Positions 54,881-63,653 of a stretch of DNA of 64,000 bases are shown piece after piece (within the stretch, counting starts at the first letter, position 1; each line of letters opens with the position of its first letter). This DNA is from Bdellovibrio sp. GTDB lineage: Bacteria; Bdellovibrionota; Bacteriovoracia; Bacteriovoracales; Bacteriovoracaceae. The notes under the pieces were generated by a model that worked only from the letters and a program-made list of their open reading frames with translations, was not told the origin of the DNA and did not search any database. The stretch is from assembly GCA_016187935.1 (NCBI GenBank), contig JACPIU010000002.1, positions 1 to 64,000 of the forward strand, read 5' to 3'. A program made the translations under genes and the position numbers.

Positions 54881-56728
54881 ATGGCGCGATATAAATCGTC
54901 TACACAGCTTAGTACGCAGTCCAGGTACGAGCGTTTTCGTGAACTCAATGGCCAACATCCCATGATGAAGGCCGTTCCAGATTTGTGTGTCAATTATAAG
55001 GCGCGCACCCGCCATAAGGGGAAGGTGGCTTATTTTAATTATGATTTGGCCGGTGAGATGGGGCTGATTCCAAGCAACCATGCTCGAATGATCAATGCCG
55101 AATTAGAAAAAGAACTTCTTTATACTTTCGGGCTTTTTATTATCAACGAATACGATCAAATCCATGGAATCAAATACCCTGATGATGAAATCCGTGAACA
55201 TCATTACATGGCCACTCGTTATCTGCAATTACAGCATCCATCAAAAACCGGCAAGACTTCCGGCGATGGGCGTAGCATCTGGAATGGTACAATCGCCCAT
55301 AAAGGGACGCGTTATGATGTTTCTTGTCGTGGTACTGGTGCGACCTGTCTTTCACCGGCAACTTCTTTAAAAAAACGTTTTTTTCAAAATGGTGATCCCA
55401 ATATTTCTTATGGCTGTGGACTTTGTGATTTGGATGAAGCAATCGAGGCGGCCTTTTTCAGTGAAATCCTTCATCAAAATGGTATTCGAACAGAACGGGC
55501 CTTGGCCATTTTGGAATATCCTGGAAAGCTGGCGGTGGTGGTACGGGCCCATCCCAATTTGCTCAGGCCGTCGCATTTTTTTCGTTACTTAAAACAAGGT
55601 AACTATCAAGGGCTCGAAGCTCTTTTTAATTATCATTTCGCTCGCGAGCAAGAAAATGGTCATTTTCCCAAGGCCCATTTCACTCTTAGTGAGAAATGCC
55701 AGCTTTTTTTAGATAAGGTTGTGGTTGATTTTGCCAGTGCGACTGCGGCCTTTGAAGATGAATATATTTTCTGTTGGCTGGACTGGGACGGGGACAACAT
55801 TCTCATGGATGGTGGCATTATTGACTATGGTTCTGTGCGACAGTTCGGTCTTTTTCATCATGAGTATCGTTATGATGATGTGGAACGTTTCTCGACTTCA
55901 ATTACTGAGCAGAAACATAAGGCCCGTTATATTGTGCAAAATTTTGCTCAAATGGTTGATTTCTTAAAAAATAGGAAAAAAAATAATGTGCACAATTATG
56001 CTCACCACCCAAGTTTAGTAAAGTTCGACCATGTCTTTACTGCATGCAAGGACCAAAATCTGTTAAAGAAAATTGGTTTGAGAAAAGATATGGTGCAGAC
56101 GGTTTTTGAAAAACATCGCTCTCTCATCACACAATTTCGACAGGAGTTTAGTCATTTCGAAAGAGTAAAGTCGAAGCAGGGAATTTACAAAGTTCCGGAC
56201 GGTATCACTTGTGATGCGGTTTTCTGTATGCGTGATATTTTACGTGAGCTACCCCAAATATTGCTCTGTCAGGGGAAAATGCTCTCGACGGAAGAGTTTA
56301 TCGATATTGCACGTTCTCAATATGCCAAGAAAAAAGACCTCGTGATTAATAATCGAAGGAAAAAACGGGTCTTACGCTTTCAAAAACTCTATCTGGAGAT
56401 TATCTCTAAGGCTGCTGCGCATGTAAATATAGATGGCTCAAAATTACTCTTAGAAGTCTGCATGCGTTCGTCTGTTATCAATAAGTACGATCGTGTCACT
56501 GGAAATTCTGTCGCCATCATTGTGCAAAAACTGATACAGCAAAAACCAAAACTTTCTTCCGATCAAATTTACCAATTACTCCAGGATTTTGCCGGTCATC
56601 AACTGCTTGATCCCGAGAAGAAATCAAAGCAGAATGATGGGATAACAAGCAAGAAATATCAAAAAGAAATGGCCACACTCATGAATGGCCTATTTAAAAT
56701 AGTTCGCGATTTCCGCGAAAGTATTTAG
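54881..56728 (+). CDS. divergent SelO-like pseudokinase
   Basis: A 615-residue protein; start at ATG 54881. It carries the landmarks of SelO (protein AMPylase, UPF0061): DGRSIWNGTI, the SCRGTGATCLSP segment aligned with the family LKGxGxTPYSR, FFSEILHQNGIRTERALAI matching the SEAMxxLGIPTTRAL helix, and the Mg-site pair DGDN (D303-N306) with D315-Y-G replacing DFG. The Lys of LKG is Arg150 here. Insertions and a ~200-residue C-terminal region make it longer and more distant than E. coli YdiU. SelO transfers AMP to Ser/Thr/Tyr of target proteins; whether this one does is open. Confidence 0.7.
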   Translation: MARYKSSTQLSTQSRYERFRELNGQHPMMKAVPDLCVNYKARTRHKGKVAYFNYDLAGEMGLIPSNHARMINAELEKELLYTFGLFIINEYDQIHGIKYPDDEIREHHYMATRYLQLQHPSKTGKTSGDGRSIWNGTIAHKGTRYDVSCRGTGATCLSPATSLKKRFFQNGDPNISYGCGLCDLDEAIEAAFFSEILHQNGIRTERALAILEYPGKLAVVVRAHPNLLRPSHFFRYLKQGNYQGLEALFNYHFAREQENGHFPKAHFTLSEKCQLFLDKVVVDFASATAAFEDEYIFCWLDWDGDNILMDGGIIDYGSVRQFGLFHHEYRYDDVERFSTSITEQKHKARYIVQNFAQMVDFLKNRKKNNVHNYAHHPSLVKFDHVFTACKDQNLLKKIGLRKDMVQTVFEKHRSLITQFRQEFSHFERVKSKQGIYKVPDGITCDAVFCMRDILRELPQILLCQGKMLSTEEFIDIARSQYAKKKDLVINNRRKKRVLRFQKLYLEIISKAAAHVNIDGSKLLLEVCMRSSVINKYDRVTGNSVAIIVQKLIQQKPKLSSDQIYQLLQDFAGHQLLDPEKKSKQNDGITSKKYQKEMATLMNGLFKIVRDFRESI

Positions 56729-56739
56729 CGAGGCAAGGG

Positions 56740-57402
56740 GTGCGGTTGGTTTTATATAGTGGCGGTATGCCGAAAGAAAATCGGGCGCTGGATTTAGAAC
56801 TTTTAAAACTTATTAAGCACAAACATCCGAGTATTACTTTTATTCCCGCTTCATCTTTTGATGCCGAGACTGAATTCCGTTATTTTGTGAATCATTATCG
56901 TCGTTTTAAGGTATCAAAATTTCTGCTTTTGCCCGTAGATCGGCCGATCGATCGGACCATGCTGGAGCTAGCATTTAAGAGTGATATCATTCATCTCGGG
57001 GGAGGGAATACCTATTATTTTCTCAATGCTCTTCGCAAGGCCGGACTGATTCCACGACTTCAGCGTTATGTCAGGCAGGGAGGTATCTTGGCAGGAGAGT
57101 CGGCGGGAGGAATCATTATGACCCCTTCCATTTTCCTGGCCGGTCATCCTCCTTTTGATGCGGATGAAAATTATGTTCACCTAACAAATCTCAAATCTTT
57201 GGCATTGGTGCCTTTTGAATTTTTTCCTCATTATAAAAAAACTTTGCGTTATGAAAAGGCCTTTATCACCTACACCCGAAAGCATAAAAGACCATTGTTT
57301 GCTTGTCCTGACGGGGCGGGACTTGTGATTGATGATGTTGGTTTGAAAATTCTCGGTAGGGTGACTTGCTTTTGCCGGGGGCAGAAAATCACTTTGACTT
57401 GA
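56740..57402 (+). CDS. peptidase E-like (S51 family) protein
   Basis: A 220-residue S51 peptidase; GTG start at 56740 with GAGG-AAGGGG upstream and 11 bp after the SelO-like gene. DIIHLGGGNTYYFL and the nucleophile elbow GILAGESAGGI with S121 are conserved, and a His follows in FFPHYKK. Members cleave N-terminal Asp-X dipeptides (PepE) or cyanophycin; this short form resembles PepE rather than cyanophycinase. Likely co-transcribed with the SelO-like gene. Confidence 0.82.
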   Translation: MRLVLYSGGMPKENRALDLELLKLIKHKHPSITFIPASSFDAETEFRYFVNHYRRFKVSKFLLLPVDRPIDRTMLELAFKSDIIHLGGGNTYYFLNALRKAGLIPRLQRYVRQGGILAGESAGGIIMTPSIFLAGHPPFDADENYVHLTNLKSLALVPFEFFPHYKKTLRYEKAFITYTRKHKRPLFACPDGAGLVIDDVGLKILGRVTCFCRGQKITLT

Positions 57403-57766
57403 CCAAGGCAATAAAAGTGATGAGGGCAAGGGACATAAGAATCAGCATAACCATGAAGGGCGTATTCTGACGCGCAAAATAGATTGGCCAGGCGAAAAGC
57501 ACCATGATCATGAAGATGGCACCTACTTTAGCTTCTGAACGAATGATTTTATGCTGTTCCCAATCTCTCAATATGGGACCAATTTTGGGCAGATTCATCA
57601 CTTTGTGGTGAAATTGAGGGTGCCCCTTATTATAAAAAAATGCCGCCAAGAGTAAAAAAGGTACCGTTGGGATAATTGGCAGAAAAGCACCAACAATTCC
57701 CAAGGCCATAAAAAAGTGGCCGGCAGCTAGTGTGATCCATTGTTTTTTGCTACGAACTGATGTCAT
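57389..57766 (-). CDS. DUF454 (YbaN-like) inner-membrane protein
   Basis: A 125-residue membrane protein with three helices. The motif GIVGAFLPIIPTVPFLLLAAFFYNKGHPQFH and the following GPILRDWEQHKIIRSEAK are the DUF454/YbaN signature. Function unknown. Its last 14 bp overlap the end of the convergent S51 gene. Confidence 0.9.
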   Translation of the reverse strand: MTSVRSKKQWITLAAGHFFMALGIVGAFLPIIPTVPFLLLAAFFYNKGHPQFHHKVMNLPKIGPILRDWEQHKIIRSEAKVGAIFMIMVLFAWPIYFARQNTPFMVMLILMSLALITFIALVKSK

Positions 57767-57875
57767 TTCTGTCTATTTTCTCCCAAATGAACCAGTTAGG
57801 TGTTATGCGTCTTGGACGGTAGATGAGAGTAGGCCAAAATAACTCGTTTATCCACAGAATATCGAGGGTGATTTT

Positions 57876-58877
57876 ATGCATTTGAGATTCCGCATATTAG
57901 CAATTGTTATGTTCTTGCTCTTGTCTATGGGATGCCAGAGTGAAAAGAAAAATTCGGTTTGGATTTATACATCACTCTACAAGGATACAATCGCCGATTT
58001 GACGCCTCTTTTGGCCAAGGATTTTCCGGGACTTGAGATTAACTGGTTTCAGGCCGGTTCAGAAGAAATTGCTGCCAAAGTAAATGCCGAGATATTAAGT
58101 GGGGCCATCCAGGCCGATATTCTTATTAGTTCAGATCGGTTTTGGTATGAGGAAATGGCGGCCCAAGGACGCCTACATGCTTATGCTATCCAAAATGCCA
58201 GTGAGATCGCGCCTGAATTTAAGCATCCTGCTAATCTTTACTCGACTTTAAGTATCCCGGTCATGGTTATTACATTCAATAGCGATGGGATATCACCGGA
58301 CAAGGCGCCTAAATCGTACAAGGATCTCTCACTTCCAGGCTTTGCCAGTATGGTGTCTTCTGGTTCTCCTCTCAGTTCAGGAACCACTTTCTCAACTATG
58401 GCGGCACTTCAGACTCGTTACGGTTGGGATTATTTTGAACAGCTCAAAAGAAATAAAATTATTATGGAAGGTGGAAATAGTGCCGTTATTCGTCGTGTTC
58501 AGTCCAAGGAACGTCCGATCGGTATAGTGCTCTTGGAAAATATTTTACGGCTCATAAATACAGACAATCGTTTGAAAATCATCTTCCCTGAAGATGGAGT
58601 CGTGTTACATAATAATGTTTTTGCTCTGACAAAAAAGGATTCCGACCGCAAAACAGTGGAGAAATTGGCGGAGTGGTTCTTTGGCAACCAAGGCCAGGAG
58701 GCCATGGTGCGTTCTTTTATGTATTCACCCAAGAAAGGATTTAATGTTCCGGCGGGGGCCCCTCCGCTCGATCAGCTTACCGGTAAGGCCTTCCCCTTTA
58801 ATCAGGACTTTTTAAATGCCATTACCCAAAAAAGAAATGAGTTAAAAGAAAAATTCACTCAGATTATGTATCAATAG
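57876..58877 (+). CDS. ABC transporter substrate-binding lipoprotein (iron(III) type)
   Basis: A 333-residue binding protein with a lipoprotein signal (lipobox LSMGC, Cys20). VWIYTSLYKDTIADLTPLLAKDF, the WFQAGSEEIAAKVNAE segment and AGDILISSD-like hinge resemble the Fe(III)/2-aminoethylphosphonate-binding group (FbpA/AfuA/PhnS). Iron-binding tyrosine pairs cannot be confirmed by eye. It heads a three-gene importer operon with a fused permease and an ATPase. Confidence 0.82.
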   Translation: MHLRFRILAIVMFLLLSMGCQSEKKNSVWIYTSLYKDTIADLTPLLAKDFPGLEINWFQAGSEEIAAKVNAEILSGAIQADILISSDRFWYEEMAAQGRLHAYAIQNASEIAPEFKHPANLYSTLSIPVMVITFNSDGISPDKAPKSYKDLSLPGFASMVSSGSPLSSGTTFSTMAALQTRYGWDYFEQLKRNKIIMEGGNSAVIRRVQSKERPIGIVLLENILRLINTDNRLKIIFPEDGVVLHNNVFALTKKDSDRKTVEKLAEWFFGNQGQEAMVRSFMYSPKKGFNVPAGAPPLDQLTGKAFPFNQDFLNAITQKRNELKEKFTQIMYQ

Positions 58878-58888
58878 TCGCAAGGCTT

Positions 58889-60535
58889 ATGATGAAGAAA
58901 GTTCTTCTCTTCATTTTTTTCGCATGCTTATTATATCTTTTCGTGGCGCCCTTTTTTTCTTTATTTAAGCATCTGTTGCTGACTGAGATTTCGCCTCATC
59001 CCTTCATGGAAACCTTTAGCTCATCACTGCTGCAAAAAGCATTACGCAATACATTTGGCTTGGGACTGGCGGTTGCTGCAATTTCCGCGCTATTTTCTCT
59101 CGCTTTGGCCTATCTTTTCACGCGTACAGATTTACCTCTTCGGAGTTGGTGGCGCGGGGCCTTTATTATGCCATATACTGTTCCACCGATCGTCGGTGCC
59201 ATTGCTTGGATTTTGCTGGCCAATCCCAGTAATGGTTATCTCAATATCTGGACTGGTTTGCATTTGAATATTTACTCTTTTATCGGTTTGATCCTGGTCG
59301 AAACCAGTTTCCTCTTTACTTATGTTCTGCTGATTTTGCTCAAGGCCTTCGAGGCGATTGATCCTACGATGGAAGAAGCTTCACGCATGAGTGGAGCCGC
59401 CCCTTGGCAGACTTTTTGTAAGATCACCTTACCACTTTTACGTGCACCTCTGTTTAATGGATTTCTTCTGGCCTTTCTGGCCACCACCGCCAGCTTTGGA
59501 GTTCCGGCATTAATCGGGACCCCTGGTAGTATTTTTTTGCTGACTACCCAGATATATACCTTTCAGAAGATGGGCAGTATGGCGGGAATTTTGAAGGCAT
59601 CAAGTTTGAGCTTGATTCTCATGGGGCTGGCCTTCGTTATTCTTTTTTTGAGCGAAGGCCCCTTGCGTATTCGACAATTCGCTACCATTGCAGGAAAAAC
59701 TCCAAGACCGCAATTAGCGCCACTCGGTTTGTGGAAATGGCCTATCTTGATTCTGCTGGCGGTCATCTTTGCAGTTCTCTTTTTGCTCCCCCTTTTTGCC
59801 ATCGTCGTCGCAGCATTTGCAAAAGTGCAGGGAATTCTGGCTTGGTCTAATTTTGGATTTTTAAATTTTGAGCGAATTTTATTTCATACCGACGAGACTG
59901 TTCGGGCCTTCGGTAATTCGCTCTTATTTGCAGGGACTGCCGGAATATTTTGTCTCTTGGCCGGATTTGGTTTGGCCTACGCTCTAAAATACGTCTTTTC
60001 TGCAAGACTCAAGGGAGCGACATCAATCTTGGTATCACTGCCATACGTTACTCCAGGAACGGTGTTGGCCCTGGCCTTGCTCGTCGGTTTTGGCCCTGGG
60101 ATTATCGGCCGGTGGTTCCCTCTTAACAGCACAGGTCTTCTGATTATTTTGGCCTATGCCATTAAATATTTAAATTTCAGTTATAAAACACTAGAGGATG
60201 GAGTGGGACAAATTCATCCTTGCTTGGATGAGGCCTCACGGCTGTCCGGTGCCGGTACCTTACAGACCATGCGCTACATTTGGTGGCCTCTCTTGCGCCC
60301 ATCATTGATTGCCAGTTTTTTTCTGGTGTTCATGCCTGCGATGTTTGAAGTTACCATGACAGTCTTGTTGACCGGCCCCGGTCTTGAAACAATCGGTGCC
60401 TTCATTTTCCACCTTCAAGAGTATGGGGATTTGGGAGGAGGAGGCCCTGCCGTGTTGGCGCTTCTGGTGATTATTCCCACGGGATTGTTTAATTTCTTTC
60501 TCAAATTTATTTCAAAAGGGAAATATGGTTTATGA
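58889..60535 (+). CDS. ABC transporter permease, two fused membrane domains (FbpB-like)
   Basis: A 548-residue permease with about twelve helices in two halves, each with the EAA loop that docks the ATPase: EASRMSGAAPWQTFCKITLP (about 170) and DEASRLSGAGTLQTMRYIWW (about 455). Such fused permeases are typical of Fe(III) and related importers. It lies 11 bp after the binding protein, and its stop overlaps the ATPase start (ATGA). Confidence 0.93.
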   Translation: MMKKVLLFIFFACLLYLFVAPFFSLFKHLLLTEISPHPFMETFSSSLLQKALRNTFGLGLAVAAISALFSLALAYLFTRTDLPLRSWWRGAFIMPYTVPPIVGAIAWILLANPSNGYLNIWTGLHLNIYSFIGLILVETSFLFTYVLLILLKAFEAIDPTMEEASRMSGAAPWQTFCKITLPLLRAPLFNGFLLAFLATTASFGVPALIGTPGSIFLLTTQIYTFQKMGSMAGILKASSLSLILMGLAFVILFLSEGPLRIRQFATIAGKTPRPQLAPLGLWKWPILILLAVIFAVLFLLPLFAIVVAAFAKVQGILAWSNFGFLNFERILFHTDETVRAFGNSLLFAGTAGIFCLLAGFGLAYALKYVFSARLKGATSILVSLPYVTPGTVLALALLVGFGPGIIGRWFPLNSTGLLIILAYAIKYLNFSYKTLEDGVGQIHPCLDEASRLSGAGTLQTMRYIWWPLLRPSLIASFFLVFMPAMFEVTMTVLLTGPGLETIGAFIFHLQEYGDLGGGGPAVLALLVIIPTGLFNFFLKFISKGKYGL

Positions 60536-61257
60536 GTTCAGTGGTTTTAAGTAATATTCAAAAGTATTTTGGTGATGTCTTGGTTGTTGACGACTTTTCA
60601 TTAAGTGTGTCTGACGGCGATTTTGTTTCACTTCTCGGCCCTTCCGGCTGTGGCAAGACCACTGTCTTACGGATGGTTGCCGGGCTTGAGCGTAATAACT
60701 CAGGTGTGATTAAACTCGGTAATGAGGTAGTCTCAAATCCGCAAGGGAAAATCTTTCTCGCACCTGAAAAACGGCATATTGGAATGGTTTTTCAGAGCTA
60801 TGCAGTTTGGCCTCATATGAATGTTTTTGATAATGTTGCTTATCCTCTCAAAATTCAAAAGATGAATAAGACAGAAATTGATCTGCATGTTTGGGAGATT
60901 TTAAAATTGGTTGAATTGGATGGTTTGGAAAAGCGAATGCCTGCCCAATTATCCGGAGGACAGCAGCAACGTGTGGCCTTGGCCCGTGGACTAGTCATGC
61001 GTCCTAAAGTTCTACTTCTAGATGAACCTCTTTCGAATTTAGATGCCAAGCTTCGTGAAAAAATGCGTGAAGATATTCGCAGGATTCAACAGCAGTTTAA
61101 AATTACTTGTTTATATGTGACTCATGATCAAGTTGAGGCCTTCACCATGTCAGATCAAATTGTTATTTTGAATCATGGAAAGATTCTCCAGAGTGGTCAA
61201 CCACACCAGATTCGTCAAAATCCTGCAAGCTCTTTTGTGGCGGATTTTATTCGATGA
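60532..61257 (+). CDS. ABC transporter ATPase (FbpC/PotA-like)
   Basis: A 241-residue nucleotide-binding subunit: Walker A GPSGCGKTT (about 37-45), Q-loop FQSYAVWPHM, signature LSGGQQQRVALARGL, Walker B VLLLDEPLSNLD and the switch His in YVTHDQVEA. The sequence stops near FVADFIR, without the C-terminal regulatory (TOBE) domain usual in FbpC and PotA. It overlaps the permease gene by 4 bp and should form the complex with it. Confidence 0.93.
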   Translation: MSSVVLSNIQKYFGDVLVVDDFSLSVSDGDFVSLLGPSGCGKTTVLRMVAGLERNNSGVIKLGNEVVSNPQGKIFLAPEKRHIGMVFQSYAVWPHMNVFDNVAYPLKIQKMNKTEIDLHVWEILKLVELDGLEKRMPAQLSGGQQQRVALARGLVMRPKVLLLDEPLSNLDAKLREKMREDIRRIQQQFKITCLYVTHDQVEAFTMSDQIVILNHGKILQSGQPHQIRQNPASSFVADFIR

Positions 61258-61332
61258 TTTGCAATGTAAGGTTTTTGTCATATCTTTTTTGTTCCCCTTG
61301 AAAAATGTTTTGAGCGGTTTTATATTTCTTTT

Positions 61333-62637
61333 ATGCGGATTTTGCTCACTCTTTTTCTTACAGTAAGTTTTTCTTTGCTGGTTGAGGCCAATGGAAAATT
61401 GAATCCATCGGTTTCCCCCTATACTTCGATAGACAATCTTGGTTTTTCTCGCATTTATGCGGAACCACCGTCATTGGAACTACCTGATCTCCATGGGAAA
61501 AAAAATTCGTTGCAGGACTTTCAAGGCAAATGGGTGATGTTGGCCTTTTGGGCAACTTGGTGCGGCCCTTGCAGAATGGAACTTCCGGAACTCGAAATTC
61601 TCTACAATCGTTTTCGCCAAAAAAATCTTGTTGTTATTGGGGTATCAACGGACCAAGGAGATCCTGCAGCTATCCGAAAATTTATTGAAGAACTCAAGCT
61701 GACCTTTCCCATTCTGCATGATGAGAGCGGAGAGGTGGCGGCCAGTTATCAGGCCACCGCCCTTCCCAGCCTGTATCTCATCTCTCCCGACGGAAAGCTG
61801 GCAGGAATCGTGCGAGGAGCGAAATCGTGGAGTGACGACGGGATTTTCGAGGAGTTTGAGAATCTATTAAAGAGCAAAAAAGTCAGCGAAAAAGATTTTA
61901 ATCAGCAGAATACTCATTCTTCAACGCAAACTGGCGGCCCAATTCCAGAGAAGTTGATTCCTCCGGTGCTTGAAGTGACCCCTCTGGCGGGAATTGAGGA
62001 CGAAAGCTCGGCCATTTTGGAGGTCAAAGTTCATTGGAAGGGTGACCCAAAGAAATACCGTGTGAAAGTTCCCAAAATTACTTTCCCTGAGGGAGTGGAG
62101 TTAAACGATAACATTTCATCTGGTTCTCACGCAGACGAAAAAGAAGCTGTCCTCCACTATTCTTATCCGCTTTATTTTAAAAAAGCGGGAACTTTCCATC
62201 TGGGTCCAGTGCTCATGTCTTTCCAATCCCTTTATGGAGAAGCCGAGCAGGTTACTCGACATCCTGGCATAGATGTTGAAGTCAAAGGTCGGTCAAAAGG
62301 TTTCTTTTACACGGCCCTTGCAATTTTTAGCATGATAATTATTTTTCTAATTGTTTTGTTTGTTTTAAAAAAGGAAAAACAAAAGAAGAATTCATTGCCT
62401 GAACCGGTCGAGCTTGATTGGCAAAACGCCTTGCAGAGCATTAGAAGGTTGAGATTGGAAGGTCGAAAAAAAGAATATTCAATAGAACTTTTAAAGCTCA
62501 ATATGAAGGGACAAGAACATAAAGGTGAAAATACTAAAAAAGTCGTCGAACTTATCGAGCAAGTTCGTTTTGCCGGATTTGAACTATCCGAATCAGAACT
62601 TGATTTTTACGAAAAGGAAATTAGTCCAAAAGTTTGA
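61333..62637 (+). CDS. thioredoxin-like/BatD-like fusion protein, membrane-anchored
   Basis: A 434-residue protein: signal peptide (1-20), a TlpA/ResA-type thioredoxin domain (about 45-190) with the active site WATWCGPC (C77, C80), then a beta-rich domain (about 210-315: LEVKVHWKGDPKKYRVKVPK, YPLYFKKAGTFHLGPV) that resembles a BatD-like module, a transmembrane helix (about 323-345) and a cytoplasmic helical tail. BatD-like, MoxR and DUF58 genes commonly occur together, and moxR follows 14 bp downstream. The thioredoxin part would add a periplasmic disulfide-handling function to this system. The BatD assignment is by pattern and context. Confidence 0.7.
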   Translation: MRILLTLFLTVSFSLLVEANGKLNPSVSPYTSIDNLGFSRIYAEPPSLELPDLHGKKNSLQDFQGKWVMLAFWATWCGPCRMELPELEILYNRFRQKNLVVIGVSTDQGDPAAIRKFIEELKLTFPILHDESGEVAASYQATALPSLYLISPDGKLAGIVRGAKSWSDDGIFEEFENLLKSKKVSEKDFNQQNTHSSTQTGGPIPEKLIPPVLEVTPLAGIEDESSAILEVKVHWKGDPKKYRVKVPKITFPEGVELNDNISSGSHADEKEAVLHYSYPLYFKKAGTFHLGPVLMSFQSLYGEAEQVTRHPGIDVEVKGRSKGFFYTALAIFSMIIIFLIVLFVLKKEKQKKNSLPEPVELDWQNALQSIRRLRLEGRKKEYSIELLKLNMKGQEHKGENTKKVVELIEQVRFAGFELSESELDFYEKEISPKV

Positions 62638-62651
62638 AGGAGAGAGAATCA

Positions 62652-63641
62652 ATGAAGATGTCAGTAGAAGAAATTTCTAGAAAAGTTCAAGGTGAATCAC
62701 CGGTGATTAATCAGGTCGTCGAAGAAGTGAACAAAGTGATGGTTGGTCAAAGAAATATGATCGAAAAACTCATCATCGGTATTTTGACTGATGGCCATAT
62801 TCTCGTGGAAGGTGTGCCGGGTTTGGCCAAGACAACCGCCATCAACACGCTAGCTAAAGTGATGCAGGTGGAATTTCGCAGGGTTCAATTTACTCCCGAC
62901 CTTTTGCCTGCCGATCTTACCGGAACTCAAATTTATTCGCCAAAAGATGGCTCCTTCAGCATCAAAAAAGGACCTATATTCGCCAACATTATTTTGACTG
63001 ATGAAATTAACCGCGCGCCTGCTAAAGTTCAAAGTGCCTTACTGGAGGCCATGCAAGAAAAACAAGTCACTATCGGGGAAACCACTTTCCAACTTCCTCG
63101 TCCCTTTCTTGTCATGGCGACCCAAAACCCTATCGATCAGGAGGGGACATATCCACTTCCAGAAGCGCAGGTTGACCGATTCATGCTCAAGGTAAAAGTG
63201 GTCTACCCCAATAAAGATGAAGAAATTCGAATCATGAAGAGGATTGCGATGCCTTCAGATTCCGCTATTAACAAAGTGTTAACGCCTGCCAAGATTATGG
63301 AACTGCGCCAGTTGGTAGAGCAGATATTCTTTGACGAGAAACTTTATGATTATGTTGCCAATATTGTCTTTGCCACGCGCAATCCTGAAAGTTTCAATCT
63401 TAAAGATATTAAACATCTGATCGAGTATGGCGCTTCGCCACGGGCGTCCATCTACCTTGTGAAGGCCGCCAAGGCCCATGCCTTTCTTCATGGTCGAGGG
63501 TACGTCACCCCCCAAGATATTAAAACGATCGGAGCGGATGTGCTCAGGCATCGTGTGACGGTTTCCTATGAAGCTGAGGCCCAGAATATCACTTCTGACG
63601 ATCTCATCTTGAAGATTTTTGATAAAATTGACGTTCCATAA
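62652..63641 (+). CDS. MoxR-family AAA+ ATPase
   Basis: A 329-residue ATPase; the ATG at 62652 has GGAGAGAG upstream and is preferred over TTG 62634. Walker A GVPGLAKTT (about 55-63), the PADLTGTQIYSP pore segment, Walker B LTDEINRAPAKVQSALLEAMQE, sensor-1 MATQNPIDQEG and the C-terminal lid are all present. MoxR proteins work as chaperone-like ATPases with DUF58 and von Willebrand-type partners, here encoded next. Confidence 0.95.
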   Translation: MKMSVEEISRKVQGESPVINQVVEEVNKVMVGQRNMIEKLIIGILTDGHILVEGVPGLAKTTAINTLAKVMQVEFRRVQFTPDLLPADLTGTQIYSPKDGSFSIKKGPIFANIILTDEINRAPAKVQSALLEAMQEKQVTIGETTFQLPRPFLVMATQNPIDQEGTYPLPEAQVDRFMLKVKVVYPNKDEEIRIMKRIAMPSDSAINKVLTPAKIMELRQLVEQIFFDEKLYDYVANIVFATRNPESFNLKDIKHLIEYGASPRASIYLVKAAKAHAFLHGRGYVTPQDIKTIGADVLRHRVTVSYEAEAQNITSDDLILKIFDKIDVP

Positions 63642-63653
63642 GATAGGTGGGTT

